Positions 7,413 to 16,054 are shown, numbered from the stretch's first letter. The stretch is DNA of 64,000 nucleotides from Planctomonas sp. JC2975 (GCF_012985205.1 NZ_JABEKS010000001.1:1178001-1242000), one strand, 5' to 3'. Notes: generated from the sequence alone by a model not told the origin. Translations and numbers: made by a program.

Positions 7413-8870
7413 ATGACCGCACTCGCACCGCATCCCGACCGACTCTTGCCGGCAGATCCGGCGACCAGGGATGTGGCCAGGCGACTGTACGCCGAGGTCG
7501 CGGACGCCCCGATCTACTCGCCCCACGGCCACGTCCCGGCCGACATGCTGCTCGACGACGAGCCGTTCGGCGATCCCGCTCAGCTGCTGATCACCCCCGA
7601 CCACTACGTGACGCGTCTGCTGCACGCCGTCGGTGTGCCGCTCGGGCGGCTCGGTGTCGTGCGTCGCGACGGAGATGGCGCCGGCGGCACGGCAGCCGCA
7701 TCCGGTTCCGGTTCGGCCGAACCCGCGGTCTCGGGACGCGAAATCTGGCGCACGCTCTGCGAGAACTGGGACGTGTTCCTCGGCACGCCTGTTCGCTACT
7801 GGTTCGAGAGCGAGTTCAGCGAGGTGTTCGGGCTCACCGATGCCCCGTCCCCGCAGACCGCCGACGCCCTGTACGACCAGCTGACCGACGCCCTCGCACG
7901 ACCCGAGTTCCGTCCGAGGGCGCTGTTCGAGCGCTTCCGCATCGCCGTGCTCGCCACGACCGACGATCCGGCAGACGACCTCGCCGCACACCTCGAGCTT
8001 CGGGACGACCCTTCGTTCGACGGCCGAGTGCTGCCGACGTTCAGGGCCGATCGGTACATGCATCCGCTCGAGCCCACCTGGCGGGGCAAGCTCGATGAGC
8101 TCTCTGCAGCGGCGAACATCGACTGCGGCACCTACGCCGGCCTGCTCGACGCGTTGCGGTCGCGGCGCGCGTACTTCAAGGCTGCCGGCGGAACGGCGAC
8201 CGACACCGGGGTCATCGACGCCGGAAGCGAGCCGCTGCACACCGCGGACGCCGAGCGCATCCACCGCGAAGCGCTCGTCGGAACGATCAGCCAGGCGGAT
8301 GCCGATGCCTACCGTCGCAACATGCTCTACCGTCTCGCCGAGATGAGCGCCGACGACGGGCTCGTGATGCAGCTGCACGCCGGCGTCATCCGCAATCACC
8401 ACCGGCCGACCTTCGACGCGTTCGGACCAGACACCGGGCACGACCTGCCTGCTGTCGGCGGATACACCGTGCCGCTCACGCCGATCCTGCGCGACTTCGG
8501 CGTGGACCCCACGTTCCGCATCGTGCTGTTCACGGTGGACGAGACGCTGTTCTCGCGTGAGATCGCACCGTTGGCCGGCTTCTATCCGAGCGTGTTCGCG
8601 GGCGCGCCGTGGTGGTTCCTGGACTCCCCCGCCGGGATCGCGCGCTACCGCTCGGCGGTGACCGATTCCGCCGGATTCGTCAAGACGAGCGGATTCATCG
8701 ACGACACCAGGGCGTTCTGCTCGATCCCGGCCCGCCACGACATGTCGCGTCGCCTGGATGCCGGGCACCTGGCATCTCTCGTGGCGACGCACCAGCTGAG
8801 CGAGGACGACGCGCTCGGCGTCGCCCGCCGCCTGGTCGCCGACGTGCCGATCGGAACCTTCCGCCTCTGA
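7413..8870 (+). CDS. uxaC: Glucuronate isomerase
   Basis: 485 aa, the usual size for UxaC, an amidohydrolase-superfamily TIM barrel that converts D-glucuronate to D-fructuronate (and galacturonate to tagaturonate). Visible landmarks are the N-terminal metal motif SPHGHVP at residues 30-36, the ENWDVFLGTPVRYW block, MQLHAGVIRNHHRPTF and the C-terminal ARHDMSRRLD. Residues about 84-108 hold a Gly/Ala/Ser-rich insertion. ATG 7413 is preceded by GAGGAG at a good distance; the same frame opens earlier but inside the LacI gene. Together with the UxuB-like dehydrogenase it gives the first two steps of glucuronate breakdown; mannonate dehydratase is not seen in the window. Confidence 0.93.
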   Translation: MTALAPHPDRLLPADPATRDVARRLYAEVADAPIYSPHGHVPADMLLDDEPFGDPAQLLITPDHYVTRLLHAVGVPLGRLGVVRRDGDGAGGTAAASGSGSAEPAVSGREIWRTLCENWDVFLGTPVRYWFESEFSEVFGLTDAPSPQTADALYDQLTDALARPEFRPRALFERFRIAVLATTDDPADDLAAHLELRDDPSFDGRVLPTFRADRYMHPLEPTWRGKLDELSAAANIDCGTYAGLLDALRSRRAYFKAAGGTATDTGVIDAGSEPLHTADAERIHREALVGTISQADADAYRRNMLYRLAEMSADDGLVMQLHAGVIRNHHRPTFDAFGPDTGHDLPAVGGYTVPLTPILRDFGVDPTFRIVLFTVDETLFSREIAPLAGFYPSVFAGAPWWFLDSPAGIARYRSAVTDSAGFVKTSGFIDDTRAFCSIPARHDMSRRLDAGHLASLVATHQLSEDDALGVARRLVADVPIGTFRL

Positions 8871-8880
8871 CGTTTCGCGC

Positions 8881-9012
8881 GGAGGAACACGCATCCTCAC
8901 GTGGAGGAACACGCACCCTCGGGCGGAGAAACGGGCACCCTCGGCCGGAGAAACACGCACCCTCGCGCGGAGGAACGGGCACCCTCGGCCGGAGGAACGG
9001 GCACCCTCGCGA
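8881..9012. repeat. Six 22-bp tandem repeats
   Basis: Six head-to-tail units of exactly 22 bp starting at 8881, 8903, 8925, 8947, 8969 and 8991. The common pattern is GGAGRAACRSGCAYCCTC followed by four variable bases. The units fill the gap between the convergent uxaC and lpdA genes and abut a terminator hairpin. The units are contiguous with no spacers, so this is not a CRISPR. The function is unknown. Confidence 0.9.
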
Positions 9013-9013
9013 T

Positions 9014-9049
9014 GAAGGGGCGCCCTTCCCTTGGGAAGAGCGCCCCTTC
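9014..9049. terminator. Bidirectional terminator between uxaC and lpdA
   Basis: A strong hairpin: GAAGGGGCGC (9014-9023) pairs with GCGCCCCTTC (9040-9049), with an inner CTTCCC/GGGAAG stem. It lies 18 bp beyond the lpdA stop and 144 bp beyond the uxaC stop, suiting both convergent genes. Confidence 0.8.
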
Positions 9050-9066
9050 GGACGAACGCGTGTGGG

Positions 9067-10464
9067 CTACAGGTTGATCATGTGGCCGACGAGGCCGTGG
9101 AAGGCGTCCTGCATCGACTCCGAGAGGCTCGGGTGCGGGTGCACGTTGCGGGCCAGCTCGAGTGCTCCGAGATCCCACTTCTGGGCCAGCGTGAGCTCGG
9201 GCAGAAGCTCCGAGACGTCGAGCCCGACCATGTGGCCGCCGAGCAGTTCGTGGTGCTTCGTGTCGGCGACGAGCTTGACGAATCCCCTGGCGTCGCCGAG
9301 GGCGTGCGCCTTGGCGTTCGCCAGCATCGGGAACGTCGCCACCTCGACGTCGTACCCTGCGTCGCGCGCCTGCTGCTCGGTGAGTCCGAAGCTCGCCACC
9401 TGCGGCTGCATGTACGTCGCGCGGGGCATGTTGCGGTAGTCGCCGAGCGCCATGGTCTCCGCGCCGCCGATCGTCTCGGCGGCCACGATTCCCTGCGCCT
9501 CGGCCACGTGGGCGAGCTGGAGCTTGGCCGTGACGTCGCCGATGGCGTAGATGCCGGGAACGTTGGTCCGCATGAAGTCGTCGATCGCGATGGCGCCGCG
9601 ATCCGTCAGTTCGACGCCGGTGTTCTCCAGGCCGAAACCCGTGACGTTCGCGGCGAATCCGACGGAGATGAGCGCCTTGTCGGCCACCGCTGTGCCGGTC
9701 GAGCCGTCCGCCGCCGTGTACGTCACCGTCACCTGGTTGCCGTCGTCGACCACCGTCTCCACCTTCGTGGAGGTGAGGATCGGCACGCCGAGCGACTTGA
9801 AGTGCTTCGTGATCTCCTTGGAGACGTCGACGTCCTCGTTCGGCAGCGCGCGGTCGAGGAACTCGATCACCGTGGCCTGCACGCCGTAGTTGGCCATCAC
9901 GTAGGCGAACTCCAGGCCGATGGCGCCCGCGCCGACGATGACGATCGACTTCGGCAGGTCGCGGTCGAGGATGAGCTCCTTGTACGTCACGACGTTCTCG
10001 CTCAGGGTCACGCCCGGCAGCAGGCGAACGGTCGACCCGGTCGCGATGATCGCGTTCTCGAACGTGAGCTGCTCGGTGCCGCCCGCGGCGAGCGCGACAT
10101 CCATCGACTTCGGGCCGGTGAAGAATCCGTGGCCGTCGAACTCGGTGATCTTGTTCTTGCGCATGAGGAAGTGCACGCCCTTGGCGCGGGCATCCGCGAC
10201 CTGGCGGCTGCGGTCCCAGCCGACGCCGTAGTCGGCGTGGATGTCGCCCGAGATGCCGAACTGGGCACCCTCGCGCGTGACGAGGCTCAACACCTCGGCG
10301 TTGCGGATCAGCGTCTTCGCGGGGACGCAGCCGATGTTGAGGCACACCCCGCCCCAGTACTGCTGTTCGACGACCGCGACCTGAAGGCCGAGTTGCGCCG
10401 CGCGCACGGCCGCGACGTAACCGCCGGGTCCGGCTCCGAGCACGACGAGGTCGAAGTGGGGCAT
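9067..10464 (-). CDS. lpdA: Dihydrolipoyl dehydrogenase (E3)
   Basis: A 465-aa flavoprotein disulfide reductase that reoxidises dihydrolipoamide with NAD+ in the 2-oxo-acid dehydrogenase complexes. The FAD motif GAGPGGYVAA is at residues 10-19, the redox-active disulfide C41-x4-C46 lies in WGGVCLNIGCVPAKT, the NAD-binding GAGAIGLEFA is in the middle, and the C-terminal HPHPSLSE holds the active-site His-Glu pair. The ATG at 10464 follows AAGGAGGA, a near-perfect ribosome site. It stands alone between copA and the repeat array. Mycothione reductase is related but its motifs fit less well. Confidence 0.92.
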   Translation of the reverse strand: MPHFDLVVLGAGPGGYVAAVRAAQLGLQVAVVEQQYWGGVCLNIGCVPAKTLIRNAEVLSLVTREGAQFGISGDIHADYGVGWDRSRQVADARAKGVHFLMRKNKITEFDGHGFFTGPKSMDVALAAGGTEQLTFENAIIATGSTVRLLPGVTLSENVVTYKELILDRDLPKSIVIVGAGAIGLEFAYVMANYGVQATVIEFLDRALPNEDVDVSKEITKHFKSLGVPILTSTKVETVVDDGNQVTVTYTAADGSTGTAVADKALISVGFAANVTGFGLENTGVELTDRGAIAIDDFMRTNVPGIYAIGDVTAKLQLAHVAEAQGIVAAETIGGAETMALGDYRNMPRATYMQPQVASFGLTEQQARDAGYDVEVATFPMLANAKAHALGDARGFVKLVADTKHHELLGGHMVGLDVSELLPELTLAQKWDLGALELARNVHPHPSLSESMQDAFHGLVGHMINL

Positions 10465-10534
10465 GGGTCCTCCTTGATGCATCTGATTCCGCTGCCGGAT
10501 GCCGAACGCGAACGAACGAGACATCGACGCGGGC

Positions 10535-10554
10535 CGAGGCACGACAATGCCTCG
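10535..10554 (-). terminator. Short hairpin downstream of copA
   Basis: CGAGGCA (10535-10541) pairs with TGCCTCG (10548-10554) across a 6-nt loop, about 80 bp beyond the copA stop and before lpdA on the same strand. A weak terminator is the simplest reading. Confidence 0.4.
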
Positions 10555-10634
10555 CTCCGGGCTCCAGCGCGCACTACGGGATGCTACCGGCTCGCCCTCG
10601 GAACGCGGCCCCGCGCTGCTCAGAGCTCATCCGC

Positions 10635-12968
10635 TCAGCGCGAAACCGCACCGGATGCCGTGCGCCCGACGCTCCGGAACCGTCGCAGTCGCAGGCTGTT
10701 GCCCACGACGAACACGCTCGAGAGCGCCATGGCCGCGCCGGCGAACATCGGATTCAGCAGCCCGAGCGCCGCGATCGGCAGGGCGGCGACGTTGTACGCC
10801 AGCGCCCAGAACAGGTTCGCCTTGATGGTGCCGAGGGTGGCGCGGGACAACCGGATCGCGTCGACGGCCGCGAGGAGGTCCCCGCGGACCAGGGTGATGT
10901 CGGAAGCCTCGATGGCGACATCCGTGCCGGTTCCCATCGCCAACCCGAGGTCGGCAGTGGCGAGCGCAGGGGCGTCGTTGACGCCGTCGCCCACCATCGC
11001 GACGACGTGGCCGTCGTGCTGGAGGCGTGCGACGACGTCGACCTTGTCCTCGGGCAACACCTCGGCCAGCACCTCGTCGATGCCGACCTCGGCCGCGATC
11101 CGGTGCGCGACCGCCGCGTTGTCTCCGGTGAGCAGAACGGGGGTGAGCCCCAGGCGCTTCAGCCGTGCGACGGCATCACCGCTGGTGGGCTTCACCGTGT
11201 CGGCGACGACGAGGATGCCGCGTGCGGCACCGTCCCACCCGACCGTCACGACGGTCTTGCCGCCCTGCTCCGCTCGTGCCTTCGCCGCCGAGACCGCTGG
11301 GCCGAGCTTCTGCCCCCGGTCGCTCAGAAGCGCTTCGCGCCCGACGACGACGGCGCGACCATCGACGACCCCCTGCACTCCCCTGCCTTCGAGGTTCGTG
11401 AACCCCTCGACGGGCGCAAGCGTTCCTGCCTCCTGCGTCGCCGCCTTCGCGATCGCCTGTGCGATGGGGTGCTCGGAGGCGTCCTCCAGAGCCCCCGCCA
11501 CACGGAGAAGCTCGGCGCGATCCGTTCCGGGCTCGGTGACGACGTCGACGAGCGTCATGCGTCCGGTCGTGACGGTGCCGGTCTTGTCCAGCACGATCGT
11601 GTCGACTTTGCGGGTCGACTCGAGGATCTCCGGTCCTCGGATCAGGATGCCCAGCTGCGCCCCGCGCCCCGTTCCGACCAGGAGCGCCGTCGGCGTCGCG
11701 AGTCCCAGAGCGCAGGGACAGGCGATGACGAGCACGGCGACGGCGGCGGTGAACCCCGCCGATGCCGGATACCCCAGAGCCGGCCACATCACGAGCGCGA
11801 CAACGGCGATGCCGATGACGATGGGCACGAAGACGGCGGAGATGCGGTCGGCGAGACGCTGAACCTGCGCCTTGCCCGATTGGGCCTCTTCGACGAGACG
11901 GGCCATCCGGGCCAGCTGCGTCTCGGATCCGACCCGCACGGCCCGCACCACGAGGCGTCCACCCGAGTTGACGGCTCCGCCGGTCACGTCGTCGCCCGCC
12001 GCGACCTCGCGCGGCACCGGCTCTCCCGTGAAGGTCGACGTGTCGAGTGCCGACGTGCCAGAGGTGACGATGCCATCGGTGGCGACCTTCTCGCCAGGAC
12101 GCACGACGAATTCATCTCCCACGTGCAGCTGCGCGATCGGGATCCGCGTCTCAACACCGCCGCGCAGGACGCACACGTCCTTCACACCGAGCTCCAGCAG
12201 CCGCCGCAGCGCCGCCCCGGCCTTCCGCTTCGAGCGCCTCTCGATGTAGCGGCCAGCGAGCACGAACGTGGTCACGCCGGCGGCGACCTCGAGGTAGATC
12301 TGCGACGATCCGTCGCCTCGTTCGAGCGTGAACTCGAAGGGATGCGTCATGCCGGGTATCCCTGCGGTGCCGAGGAACAGCGCGTAGAGCGACCAGAGGA
12401 ACGCGGCGAGCGTGCCCATCGAGATGAGGGTGTCCATCGTCGCCGCGCCGTGCCGGAGGTTGGTCCAGGCGGCCCGATGGAAGGGCAACGCGCCCCACAC
12501 GATGACGGGCGCCGCGAGCACGAGCGACGCCCACTGCCAGCACGTGAACTGCAGCGCAGGCACCATCGCGAGCACGATGACCGGCAGGGACAACACGGCT
12601 GACACGACGAGTCGCGTGCGCAGGGAGCCGAGTTCCGGATCCGACTCGCCGGCGCCATCCGTCTCCGCCTCCCGTGCCGTCTCGGCCGGCGGCGCGGGAA
12701 GCACGGCCGTGTAGCCGGCCTTCTCGACTTCGGCGATCAGCAGCGAGGTGTCGAATCCGGTGGGTACGGCGGCCGTCGCCTTCTCCGTGGCGTAGTTGAC
12801 GGTGGCCGTGACGCCGTCGAGCCGGTTGAGCTTGCGCTCGATGCGGGTCGCGCACGACGCGCACGTCATGCCCCCGAGCTCCAGCTCGACGCTGGAGCTT
12901 TGAGCGGATGTCACGGAGGCGCGACCGGCCGGTATGCCTCGTGCGGGCACCGGGGCGACGGTGCTCAC
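10635..12968 (-). CDS. copA: Copper-translocating P1B-type ATPase
   Basis: 777 aa, a typical CopA length. One N-terminal heavy-metal domain has GMTCASC (C36, C39). The membrane CPC motif (ACPCALGLATPTAL) marks Cu(+) specificity. The phosphorylation site DKTGTVTTG, the nucleotide-domain HP locus (SEHPIAQAIA) and GDGVNDAPAL are all present, so the enzyme should be active. It exports Cu(I) across the cytoplasmic membrane using ATP. Its start overlaps the copZ stop by 4 bp, so copZ and copA form one operon under the CsoR-like sites at 13199-13247. Confidence 0.93.
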   Translation of the reverse strand: MSTVAPVPARGIPAGRASVTSAQSSSVELELGGMTCASCATRIERKLNRLDGVTATVNYATEKATAAVPTGFDTSLLIAEVEKAGYTAVLPAPPAETAREAETDGAGESDPELGSLRTRLVVSAVLSLPVIVLAMVPALQFTCWQWASLVLAAPVIVWGALPFHRAAWTNLRHGAATMDTLISMGTLAAFLWSLYALFLGTAGIPGMTHPFEFTLERGDGSSQIYLEVAAGVTTFVLAGRYIERRSKRKAGAALRRLLELGVKDVCVLRGGVETRIPIAQLHVGDEFVVRPGEKVATDGIVTSGTSALDTSTFTGEPVPREVAAGDDVTGGAVNSGGRLVVRAVRVGSETQLARMARLVEEAQSGKAQVQRLADRISAVFVPIVIGIAVVALVMWPALGYPASAGFTAAVAVLVIACPCALGLATPTALLVGTGRGAQLGILIRGPEILESTRKVDTIVLDKTGTVTTGRMTLVDVVTEPGTDRAELLRVAGALEDASEHPIAQAIAKAATQEAGTLAPVEGFTNLEGRGVQGVVDGRAVVVGREALLSDRGQKLGPAVSAAKARAEQGGKTVVTVGWDGAARGILVVADTVKPTSGDAVARLKRLGLTPVLLTGDNAAVAHRIAAEVGIDEVLAEVLPEDKVDVVARLQHDGHVVAMVGDGVNDAPALATADLGLAMGTGTDVAIEASDITLVRGDLLAAVDAIRLSRATLGTIKANLFWALAYNVAALPIAALGLLNPMFAGAAMALSSVFVVGNSLRLRRFRSVGRTASGAVSR

Positions 12969-13177
12969 GCGATGCGCGCGGCCGAGTATCCGGCCTCGTC
13001 GACCGCGGCCAGCACGGCGGCATCGTCGAGGACGTCGGTCGAGTCGATGACGAGCTTTCCGGTCTGCGCGCTCACCTGGATGCCGTCGACGCCGGCCACG
13101 AGACCGACCTCGTCGCGCACCGAACGCTCGCAGTGCTCGCAGGTCATCCCTGTCACTCGGTACTCCGTCGTCGTCAT
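12965..13177 (-). CDS. copZ: Copper chaperone (heavy-metal-associated domain)
   Basis: A 70-aa single HMA domain with GMTCEHC (C13, C16), the Cu(I)-binding loop, and the ferredoxin-like beta-alpha-beta pattern. It delivers cytoplasmic Cu(I) to CopA, encoded immediately downstream with a 4-bp overlap. It is the first gene of the operon; GAGGACGACGGC precedes the ATG, and two copper-repressor boxes lie upstream. Confidence 0.92.
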   Translation of the reverse strand: MTTTEYRVTGMTCEHCERSVRDEVGLVAGVDGIQVSAQTGKLVIDSTDVLDDAAVLAAVDEAGYSAARIA

Positions 13178-13198
13178 GCCGTCGTCCTCTCCGTGGCT

Positions 13199-13215
13199 AT
13201 ACCCGTTAGGGGTAT
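13199..13215. promoter_or_regulatory. CsoR-like operator 1
   Basis: ATACCCGTTAGGGGTAT is a 17-bp near-perfect inverted repeat with TACCC/GGGTA arms, the form of actinobacterial CsoR copper-sensor sites. It lies 22 bp upstream of copZ. No csoR gene is in the window, so the repressor would be encoded elsewhere. Confidence 0.75.
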
Positions 13216-13230
13216 GCGCTCAACAGCATA

Positions 13231-13247
13231 GTACCCCCTAGGGGTAT
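13231..13247. promoter_or_regulatory. CsoR-like operator 2
   Basis: GTACCCCCTAGGGGTAT is a second site of the same type, centred 32 bp (about three helical turns) from the first. Two sites on one face of the helix suggest cooperative repression of copZ-copA. Confidence 0.72.
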
Positions 13248-13305
13248 CCCAGACACTTCACCATTCTTCGATCCGGACCGAGCCGATCCGAACAGATCGG
13301 GATCG

Positions 13306-13776
13306 CTATCCGATGGGCAGGCCGACTCGATTCGCCTCGAACGCGCGCCGAAGCTCAGACAATGCCGACCGTGCGACTTCGAGATCGCCTGGATCGACGA
13401 CGGAGGAGATCAGCTCGTCGAGCCGCCTGTCGAAGGTCTCCTCGGCCTCGGCCACGAGGACCTCGCCCGCCGAGGTCAGGCTCAGGAGCGACGATCTCCC
13501 ATCAGCCGGATTCGGTGAGCGGAACGCCCATCCCGCGGCCACGAGCCGGTCACCGCCCTTGCTGATCGCGCCGACACCCGCGGCGAACGCCGTGGCGATG
13601 TCCGCCACCCTGGCGCCCGGATGGTCACGCAGGTACCGCAGGAACTCGAACTGGGACGTGCCGATACCGTGCTCCGCCCTCAGGGTCTCGCCGACGGCGT
13701 TGTACAGACGCGTCTCGCACCTCACCAGGTCGTCGAAGAAGCCACCATGTCGCGTCTTTGCAGATTTGGATGCCAC
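13306..13776 (-). CDS. MarR family transcriptional regulator
   Basis: About 156 aa from the GTG at 13776, with the MarR winged helix-turn-helix (FEFLRYLRDHPGARVADIATAF, then the wing PADGRSSLLSLTSAG). An upstream frame opens at 13863, but it runs through both palindromic operators. The GTG sits 7 nt after TAAACT, a leaderless-promoter geometry, and lies inside operator A. It is divergent from an HSL-type hydrolase gene, its likely target, with two matching operators between them. Confidence 0.82.
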   Translation of the reverse strand: MASKSAKTRHGGFFDDLVRCETRLYNAVGETLRAEHGIGTSQFEFLRYLRDHPGARVADIATAFAAGVGAISKGGDRLVAAGWAFRSPNPADGRSSLLSLTSAGEVLVAEAEETFDRRLDELISSVVDPGDLEVARSALSELRRAFEANRVGLPIG

Positions 13777-13781
13777 GGCAT
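13770..13781. promoter_or_regulatory. MarR operator A
   Basis: ATGCCACGGCAT is a 12-bp inverted repeat with one central mismatch. It overlaps the proposed GTG start of the marR gene. It matches operator B, 28 bp away, at 11 of 12 positions. Confidence 0.65.
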
Positions 13782-13797
13782 ACAGTTTACAAACTAG

Positions 13798-13809
13798 ATG
13801 CCGCGGCAT
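13798..13809. promoter_or_regulatory. MarR operator B
   Basis: ATGCCGCGGCAT is a perfect 12-bp palindrome, 44 bp upstream of the hydrolase start and 28 bp centre-to-centre from operator A. The pair brackets the divergent promoters, so one regulator can control both genes. Confidence 0.7.
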
Positions 13810-13853
13810 ATACATGTCCGCGAAGTCAAGCGATCGCGGCGGTGAGGATGACG

Positions 13854-14807
13854 ATGAGCGCACAGCAACGGATCGAACTCGACGCGCAGCTGAGGTTCAC
13901 GCCCCAGCCGGCCGGACCGGCGACGATCGAGCAGGCTCGGGCCGGATTCGCCGCCTTCATGGGCCAGTTCCCGGTTCCCGCCGGTGTGCGCAGCACAACG
14001 GCGATGCTGGGCGGACGGCGGGCCGTTGTCGTAGAGGCTGAACAGCACGTCCGGCCGGGGACGATCCTTTATTTCCACGGCGGATCATTCTCGCAGGGAT
14101 CCCCGGAGACGGCGATGGCCGTCACGGCCAACCTTGTCGTGCGCACCGGCATGCGCGCGGTCTCGGTGGACTACCGGCTGGCGCCGGAGCATCCGTTCCC
14201 GGCGGCGATCGACGATGGAGTCGCCGCCTACCGCTCGCTCCTGGAAAACGGCGCGGATGCGTCCACCGTCGCGTTCGCCGGCGACTCGGCGGGCGGCGGG
14301 CTCGCCGTCACCGTCAGCCTCGCAGCTCGCGACGCCGGGCTGCTGCTTCCGGCTGCCATCGTGGCGTTCTCGCCGGGGTTGGATCACACGCGCACCGGAG
14401 CGAGCATGCGCATCAAGGAGGGCGTTGACCCGTTCTTCACGTTCGCCGGGCTGGAACGCAACGGCGACCTGTATCTGAACGGCCAGGACGCCCGCCAGCC
14501 GCTCGCCACTCCGGCCGTGTACGCCGACCTCACCGGCTTTCCGCCGATCCTGCTGCAGGTCGGCACGAACGAGCTGCTCCTCGACGACTCGGTCCGTCTG
14601 GCCGATCGTGCCAGGGAGGCGGGCGTGGACGTCATCCTCGACGTCACAGCGAACGTCCCGCACGTGTTCCAGGCGTGGGCCGGCGTCCTCGATGAAGCGG
14701 ATCACGCACTCGATCGCGCCGCGCTGTTCCTCACCCAGCGCGTGGCTGCGGCCACGGATCCCGGGTCGTCGGGCCTTGGGACTACGCCGGCCCGGCGAGT
14801 CCGATGA
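13854..14807 (+). CDS. Alpha/beta hydrolase of the hormone-sensitive lipase family
   Basis: A 317-aa esterase-like protein. It has the HSL oxyanion motif HGGSFSQGS near residue 65, the nucleophile elbow GDSAGGG near residue 143, a DYRLAPEHPFPAA block, and a C-terminal VPHVFQ with the catalytic His; the acid is likely in the VGTNELLLDD segment. It hydrolyses short-chain or aromatic esters (family knowledge; substrate unknown). The frame is open from 13758, but GGTGAGG at 13841-13847 fits the ATG at 13854 (6-nt spacing). It is probably controlled by the divergent MarR. Its 3' end overlaps the convergent VOC gene by 26 bp. Confidence 0.85.
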   Translation: MSAQQRIELDAQLRFTPQPAGPATIEQARAGFAAFMGQFPVPAGVRSTTAMLGGRRAVVVEAEQHVRPGTILYFHGGSFSQGSPETAMAVTANLVVRTGMRAVSVDYRLAPEHPFPAAIDDGVAAYRSLLENGADASTVAFAGDSAGGGLAVTVSLAARDAGLLLPAAIVAFSPGLDHTRTGASMRIKEGVDPFFTFAGLERNGDLYLNGQDARQPLATPAVYADLTGFPPILLQVGTNELLLDDSVRLADRAREAGVDVILDVTANVPHVFQAWAGVLDEADHALDRAALFLTQRVAAATDPGSSGLGTTPARRVR

Positions 14808-15159
14808 TGTTGCCCTCTGGGTCGGCGAACTGGGCGACGCGGACTCCGCCGTCGGGTCGCGTCGTCACGGCGACGACGATCGTGGCGCCGAGCGCCACGG
14901 CACGCCCCAGGGTCGCAGCAACGTCGTCGACTCCGACGTAGAAGACCACCCGCGGAGCGAATCCCGACCCGCCGCCGATCCCGACCGGAACGCCGTCTCC
15001 CCCGGGGGACGGGTTGAACGAATACGACTCCGGATCGGAAACCTCTGAGGCGACGGGATCACCGGGCGGCGCGTCCCATCCGAAGAGTGCGGAGTAGAAC
15101 GCGCGGAGCTCGTCCGGATGCTCTCCGATGATCTCGGCATGAACCACGGTGTCGACCAT
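14782..15159 (-). CDS. VOC family (glyoxalase-like) protein
   Basis: A 125-aa vicinal-oxygen-chelate protein. One glyoxalase-type repeat pair is visible: EIIGEHPDELRAFYSALFGW at the start, FYVGVDDVAATLGRAVALGA in the middle and a terminal FADPEGNIIGLAG. Such proteins bind a metal and either act on small electrophiles or bind antibiotics; the typical family has many members of unknown substrate. GGGAGGATC precedes the ATG. The 3' end overlaps the hydrolase gene by 26 bp. Confidence 0.85.
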   Translation of the reverse strand: MVDTVVHAEIIGEHPDELRAFYSALFGWDAPPGDPVASEVSDPESYSFNPSPGGDGVPVGIGGGSGFAPRVVFYVGVDDVAATLGRAVALGATIVVAVTTRPDGGVRVAQFADPEGNIIGLAGPA

Positions 15160-15282
15160 GATGCGATCCTCCCTCGCTTCAGACGTCGACTGATGAGTCG
15201 CGCATCCGACAACCGGAGGGGATCGATCACCGACCGGCGGCTCCGACCGGGGACGCCACGCACTGCGCGACGCCGAGATCGA

Positions 15283-15918
15283 TCAGCCGGCCTGGGCCGC
15301 GAGGGTGTCTTCGGGCGCCCGCAGCCCGGCGAGGAGCAGCAGCACCATCCGCCTCGTGCGTCCCGAGGCCTCGGCCTCGATGGGCTCGCCGCCATGACAG
15401 AGGTTCGCGACTGCAGCCAGGAACTCGGCGGCGTCGACCTGCTGAACGATGTCTCCGGATGCGCGCGCCGCATCGAGCAGGCGCTCCAGCGTCGGCGCGA
15501 GGTGCGTGGCGAAGTACTCGGCGAGCGGCTCGTAGGCCGGATCCCCTGAGTGCAGCGCCGCCGCCAGTCCACGCTTGGCGGCAACGAACTGCGTGTAGCG
15601 CATGATCCAGCGGTCGAGCGCCTCGCCGGGCGGATATGCGGCCTCCAGTTCCGGCGCGGCGTCGACGCACGCGTCGATCTCGCGACGGAACACGGCGGAG
15701 ATCAGGTCGGATCGAAGCGGGAAGTGGCGATAGAGCGTTCCCACGCCGACACCCGCCCTGGCCGCGATGGACCGGATCGGCGCATCCACGCCCGATTCCG
15801 CGAACACGCTCTTGGCCGCCTCCAGGAGCGAATCGAGGTTCTGGCGCGCATCCGACCGCATCCGCCGGGGCGAGGCGGCGTCAGCGAGAACCGACTCTGC
15901 GCTCGGGGTTGAGGACAT
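15283..15918 (-). CDS. TetR family transcriptional regulator
   Basis: A 211-aa regulator. The helix-turn-helix is at about residues 20-68 (ARQNLDSLLEAAKSVFAESG ... IRSIAARAGVGVGTLYRHF), followed by a helical ligand domain. AGGAGCTCCG just before the ATG at 15918 fixes the start; the frame is open much further (to 16170), but that part covers the operators. It is divergent from an aldo/keto reductase gene. Two matching palindromes between them are its probable binding sites, a standard drug- or aldehyde-responsive layout. Confidence 0.88.
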   Translation of the reverse strand: MSSTPSAESVLADAASPRRMRSDARQNLDSLLEAAKSVFAESGVDAPIRSIAARAGVGVGTLYRHFPLRSDLISAVFRREIDACVDAAPELEAAYPPGEALDRWIMRYTQFVAAKRGLAAALHSGDPAYEPLAEYFATHLAPTLERLLDAARASGDIVQQVDAAEFLAAVANLCHGGEPIEAEASGRTRRMVLLLLAGLRAPEDTLAAQAG

Positions 15919-16039
15919 TCGGAGCTCCTCGGCGACGGACGCGGACATGGGTGGTGGCAGGTGTTGATCAGGAGCGGACGGTTCGCGCGACGAGGCAGTG
16001 CGATTCGGCGAGCAAGCGTGTACAGTCCACTCTCGTAAG

Positions 16040-16054
16040 CGGAACACTGTTCCG
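16040..16054. promoter_or_regulatory. TetR operator 1
   Basis: CGGAACACTGTTCCG is a 15-bp inverted repeat (arms CGGAACA/TGTTCCG, perfect), located in the divergent region between the tetR gene and the aldo/keto reductase gene. Confidence 0.75.

Noticed and set aside
8881-9012. CRISPR array
   Set aside because: The 22-bp units are contiguous with no spacers and no cas genes are near.
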